Assembly: GCF_004118935.1 (NCBI RefSeq)
Contig: NZ_CP035375.1
Location: forward strand, 2,914,001 to 2,978,000
Length of the DNA: 64,000 nt
Direction: 5' to 3'
Source of the DNA: Salinibacterium sp. UTAS2018
GTDB taxonomy: Bacteria > Actinomycetota > Actinomycetes > Actinomycetales > Microbacteriaceae
The notes beneath the pieces were generated by a model. That model was not told the DNA's origin, did no database searches, and worked only from the letters and a program-made list of their open reading frames with translations. Shown in pieces: positions 61,025 through 64,000 of the stretch. The stretch's first letter is position 1. Every line of letters starts with the position of its first letter. The position numbers and the translations under genes are program-made.

Positions 61025-62781
61025 GAGGTGCCCTTCGCAGCACGCGCAACGTCATCGAGCAGCGCCTGCGATTCGCGCCGCAGTGAATCGGGAGTTGCGC
61101 CGAACCGAAGCGGCTCCAACGCCACACTCAAGCGCGCGAGCTCCGCGTCGAACAGAACACGAACCCGCGCGTGCAGATCCTCGCGGGCTTCGCTCGCCAA
61201 CTGACGCACGGCATCCTCACCAAAGATCGTCTCGAGCAGTTTCTGGCCGAGCACCGCTGACCCGCCCGCAATCGCAATCTCGCCACCGGTGAGCCCACCG
61301 GTCGAAGCGAAAACGACGACCATGAGGGCCACCGTTACAACGTTCAAACCAAGCGACAGAATGCGGGCCCGGATGCGCTTGTCTCCCGCATTGTCGTGAA
61401 TGAGCTGCATGAGCGCGCCCTGCCACTCGCGAATCATCGCGGTCGTGGCCTGAGGCAGTTCTGGGCTTTCGCTGGCCAGTTCTGGATGCCGTTCAGCGAT
61501 GGCCTTGCCGGCCGCGCTTCGTTCGAGCCCGGCCCACGCTGCCGCAGCAGCGCGCCCCGCTTGATCAACGATCACGGTCTGCAGTCCGGTTTCGATCTGG
61601 GTTTCGACTTCGACCACGGGGTTCGGTTTGCCGGTGATCCACGCTGTCGCTCGGTCGCGTGCCGCGGAGAACCAGGAGTCAACTTTTCTGAAGAAGTCGG
61701 ACGTACCGACGAAGTCTTGCCAGCGGGCCAGCACTTCGCCCCGCATGAGGGCGCCGTTCTGTGTGGCGGCGTCCACCGCGTCGAGCGCGGCGTCGTACTG
61801 CGCAGCGGCGGCGACGTGCGCGGCGTCGAGCCAGTCGAGTTGCTGCTGCCGAGCATCCGCAATCACGAGAACCTGGCGGTCGAGTTCGCTAATCGCGCCG
61901 CTGAGCGTGCGGGCGGCGATGCGCGAACGTTCGGCCCGGTCGCCCGCGATGCCGGAGAGCCACTCGCGCGGCTGTTCGACGGCGCTGGCGGGCAGCATGC
62001 CCAGGTCGTCAAGACGCTGTTCTTCGATGGAGAAGACGGGAGCGTCGCTGAGGCCGCGCTCCGAAAGCATCGACTGAAGGTCGGGAAGGATCTCATCGAG
62101 AGCGCCCGGCGGCACTCGGTTGAGCACGATGCCGACGGTGATGGAGCGGGCGGCTGCGCTTTCGAGAAGGCGCCACGGCACGGCATCCGCATAGCGATTC
62201 GCGGTCGTGACGAACAGCCAGAGATCGGCGGCGGCCAGTAACTGGGTGGCAAGCGCCCGGTTTTCGTCGGCGACCGAGTCAATATCTGGGGCATCAATGA
62301 TCGCGAGCGAACGCGGAACGCTGTCGTGCTCGAGAAGCATGAGTTCACCGATGCGGGACTCTTCAGGGGTATCGCCGGCGTTCGACGCGGGCGTTCCGGG
62401 GGCGCTGATGCGGCCGCGCACACGCGCCAGCCCGGGAAGGATGCGGTCGCTCGCGAACCATCCCGCATCCACGGGAGCGTGCACCAGAATCGGCTGCCGG
62501 GTCGTGGGGCGTATAACGCCGGCACGAGTAGTCGCGACACCGAGCAGCGCATTCACAATCGTTGATTTGCCCGAGCCGGTAGATCCACCCACCACCGCGA
62601 GGAGCGGTGCATCAAGGTCGGCCAAGCGGGGGCGGATGTAGTCGTCGATCTGGCGAACGGCGGCTGCGGCAGCCTCGCGCTGCGTCACAACTCCGTCGAG
62701 GTCGAGGGTCAACCCAGCATCCGCCAGAGACGCCCGCAGGCGCTCAAGCGAGAGGATCGCGGGCGCACTGTTATCGGTCAC
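61021..62781 (-). CDS. Dynamin-like GTPase (first of pair)
   Basis: A 586-residue protein with G1 GGSTGSGKST (about residue 68), G2 RPTTRQP, G3 IIDAPDIDSV (about residue 165) and G4-like LNRV. Residues 290-480 are helical, and a glycine-rich hydrophobic segment at about 483-520 (VVTVALMVVVFASTGG) is the likely membrane-insertion hairpin. GTG start at 62781. Co-translated with the second GTPase, so a heteromeric pair is likely. Confidence 0.82.
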   Translation of the reverse strand: MTDNSAPAILSLERLRASLADAGLTLDLDGVVTQREAAAAAVRQIDDYIRPRLADLDAPLLAVVGGSTGSGKSTIVNALLGVATTRAGVIRPTTRQPILVHAPVDAGWFASDRILPGLARVRGRISAPGTPASNAGDTPEESRIGELMLLEHDSVPRSLAIIDAPDIDSVADENRALATQLLAAADLWLFVTTANRYADAVPWRLLESAAARSITVGIVLNRVPPGALDEILPDLQSMLSERGLSDAPVFSIEEQRLDDLGMLPASAVEQPREWLSGIAGDRAERSRIAARTLSGAISELDRQVLVIADARQQQLDWLDAAHVAAAAQYDAALDAVDAATQNGALMRGEVLARWQDFVGTSDFFRKVDSWFSAARDRATAWITGKPNPVVEVETQIETGLQTVIVDQAGRAAAAAWAGLERSAAGKAIAERHPELASESPELPQATTAMIREWQGALMQLIHDNAGDKRIRARILSLGLNVVTVALMVVVFASTGGLTGGEIAIAGGSAVLGQKLLETIFGEDAVRQLASEAREDLHARVRVLFDAELARLSVALEPLRFGATPDSLRRESQALLDDVARAAKGTS

Positions 62782-62865
62782 TGCTTAAGCATGCCGGGTG
62801 TGCGGCCAGTTCGCTAACTTTTGTTGCTCCGGGGCGGAGCTAATGACTCGGGTGACACCGTGCTC

Positions 62866-62901
62866 GCGGATCCTCAGAGTGGTATCACTCTGAGGATCCG
62901 C
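62866..62901. terminator. Perfect 16-bp hairpin terminator
   Basis: Arms 62866-62881 and 62886-62901 with a GTAT loop. It lies 31 nt past the stop of the minus-strand esterase gene. No U-tract. Confidence 0.8.
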
Positions 62902-62931
62902 AGCGTCAGCACGCTGTTCGGCGATGATTCG

Positions 62932-64000
62932 TTAGCCGCAGCTCGACTTCTTGGCCCAACTCGTTGCGGAGACCTGCGAGAGGCTCGTGATCGTCGCGTC
63001 ACCCTGGCCGAGGTAGCTCAGTGATCCCTTCGCGTAGTAAGGGTTGTAGGGGTTAAACCCGTACGCGAACGCGCGCCCGGCGGCGGCATGCTGTGCGTTG
63101 GTGGCAGTGAAGCAGGTCACAGGATCTGGCGTTGGCGTTGGCGTTGGCGTGGACGTCGGCGTCGGTGTTGGCGTGGGCGTCGGGTCCGGATCTGGCGTAC
63201 CAGTCCGGTCAACGCGGCGGTTGTTGTCGAAGAAGAACTCGGTCACGTACGCCGGGTAGTCAAGGCTATTCGCGTTGATGTACGTTCCTCCGGTTCCCGC
63301 TCCCGCTGGCCAGTTGTGGCCGAGATTCGAGTTCTGAATCACCGAAACCCGCGGCCCCGTGGCATCCGAATAAAGAATGCCCGAGCCAGCAGTGTTGTTG
63401 CCCGCCAAGCCGCTCAAGCTAAACGTTGAGGTGCTGGATGCCCCGTAAATGCCGGCCATGATTTGGCCGTTGAGGGTGTTGTATCCCGTCGATACGGTGC
63501 TGTCGTTGCTTCCATAAATGACCGAGGTGAGCTGGGTCGAAAAGGCCGCAGAGTTCGCACTACCGAAGCCGGAGCAAGTGTTCATACCCTGCGTCTTCGA
63601 TACGGCGACACTCGAGATTTGGCCAGAAGTGGTGCCCACCGTGGGGCCGGCATTGATGCCCATTCCCGCAAAGACATCGGGCGCGAGGCATCCCATCACC
63701 ATGGTTTCTCCACCGCCGGATGACAACCCGGAGATATAGACCTGATCGGCGTCGATTCCCAGACTGGTGCGCGCGGTCAGGGTCGTGGCGAGGTTCAGCA
63801 GGTTGTCGTCGTGCCGGGCCGGGTTGCTGCGGGAGTGATTGGAGTCGTAGTAATCCCAGCATCCGAACACGACGCCGCCGTTGGGCGCATCCGGCAGGGC
63901 GACGATCATTCCGTAATCTTCGGCGGCGGCCACCCAGTTGGCGTTCGCTTGGAAGTCGCTCGCTTTCTGGGCGCAGCCGTGGAGGCTGATCATGAGGGCG
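62932..64000 (-). CDS. Extracellular PHB-depolymerase-like esterase (3' part, 5' end outside the window)
   Basis: At least 356 residues are visible; the signal peptide and first strand are cut off by the window edge. MISLHGCAQKA is the oxyanion-hole strand, GLSSGGG (about visible residue 91) the lipase box with the catalytic Ser, and SNLGHNWP the catalytic His. A Thr/Pro repeat linker (about 268-293) leads to a Cys-bracketed C-terminal module of about 65 residues (CFTATNAQHAAAGRA...KKSSCG) like that of secreted depolymerases. It probably hydrolyses polyester or ester-linked polysaccharide side groups outside the cell. Confidence 0.85.
   Translation of the reverse strand, partial: ALMISLHGCAQKASDFQANANWVAAAEDYGMIVALPDAPNGGVVFGCWDYYDSNHSRSNPARHDDNLLNLATTLTARTSLGIDADQVYISGLSSGGGETMVMGCLAPDVFAGMGINAGPTVGTTSGQISSVAVSKTQGMNTCSGFGSANSAAFSTQLTSVIYGSNDSTVSTGYNTLNGQIMAGIYGASSTSTFSLSGLAGNNTAGSGILYSDATGPRVSVIQNSNLGHNWPAGAGTGGTYINANSLDYPAYVTEFFFDNNRRVDRTGTPDPDPTPTPTPTPTSTPTPTPTPDPVTCFTATNAQHAAAGRAFAYGFNPYNPYYAKGSLSYLGQGDATITSLSQVSATSWAKKSSCG

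Overview
The window is one contiguous piece of a high-GC actinobacterial chromosome, most likely a member of the Microbacteriaceae (Salinibacterium/Rhodoglobus/Leifsonia-like). This is an inference from gene content: a DUF3039 zinc protein, a CWB2 plus excalibur surface protein, a GTPase-roadblock module, a xylAB/ChvE locus, GTG and TTG starts, and many leaderless promoters. No rRNA, insertion sequence, phage gene or CRISPR array was seen. The only RNA gene is a tRNA-Leu (UAG anticodon). The last gene runs off the right edge.

Region 1 (0-15.4 kb) is a catabolic island. It holds an APC permease, an acetoacetate-decarboxylase-like protein, a glutamine-synthetase-family ligase of the gamma-glutamyl-amine type, a class I glutamine amidotransferase, a cupin, a group II PLP decarboxylase, a cytochrome P450 and a MarR regulator. 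A tightly packed operon follows: hpaE-like aldehyde dehydrogenase, hpaD-like extradiol dioxygenase, FAH-family enzyme, ferredoxin, ferredoxin reductase. The ferredoxin and reductase are plausible redox partners of the P450. The mixture suggests uptake and processing of an amine or aromatic amine that ends in homoprotocatechuate-type meta-cleavage. A 14-bp near-palindrome of the form RTTYGG-N5-AAY (one base off in one of six copies) recurs in the four relevant intergenic regions and may define the regulon. A nitrilase-family amidase and a class I aminotransferase close the region tail to tail.

Region 2 (15.6-31 kb) is about the envelope. It has an HtrA-type protease, two family-2 glycosyltransferases flanking a CDP-alcohol phosphatidyltransferase, a DEAD-box helicase, a CDP-glycerol glycerophosphotransferase, a hypothetical protein, a TagGH/Wzm-Wzt-like exporter, and a sugar/choline-type nucleotidyltransferase. 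Together these look like the machinery for a polyol-phosphate (teichoic-acid-like) wall polymer. An ABC exporter follows whose ATPase carries an unusual, roughly 490-residue low-complexity N-terminus.

Region 3 (31-38.5 kb) is housekeeping: DUF3039 protein, pncB, murI, rph, rdgB, HEAT-repeat protein, DedA protein, an HxlR regulator with its quinone-oxidoreductase-like target, and tRNA-Leu. Region 4 (38.5-42.7 kb) has a VioC/AsnO-like Fe/2OG oxygenase, a membrane protein, and a GTPase-roadblock-DUF2510 module resembling a kinase-less Streptomyces conservon. Region 5 (42.9-52.8 kb) is pentose/sugar utilisation: an EamA-transporter remnant, xylB, xylA, a divergent ChvE-type ABC transporter, a ROK regulator, and a GH1 beta-glucosidase. 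Region 6 (52.8-64 kb) has a SulP transporter with an ArsR regulator, tadA-tadB-tadC, a CWB2 surface protein, a tandem pair of dynamin-like GTPases, and the 3' part of a secreted PHB-depolymerase-like esterase.

A recurring theme is leaderless expression: at eleven genes a TANNNT hexamer ends exactly 6 or 7 nt before the start codon, without an obvious ribosome binding site at most of them.
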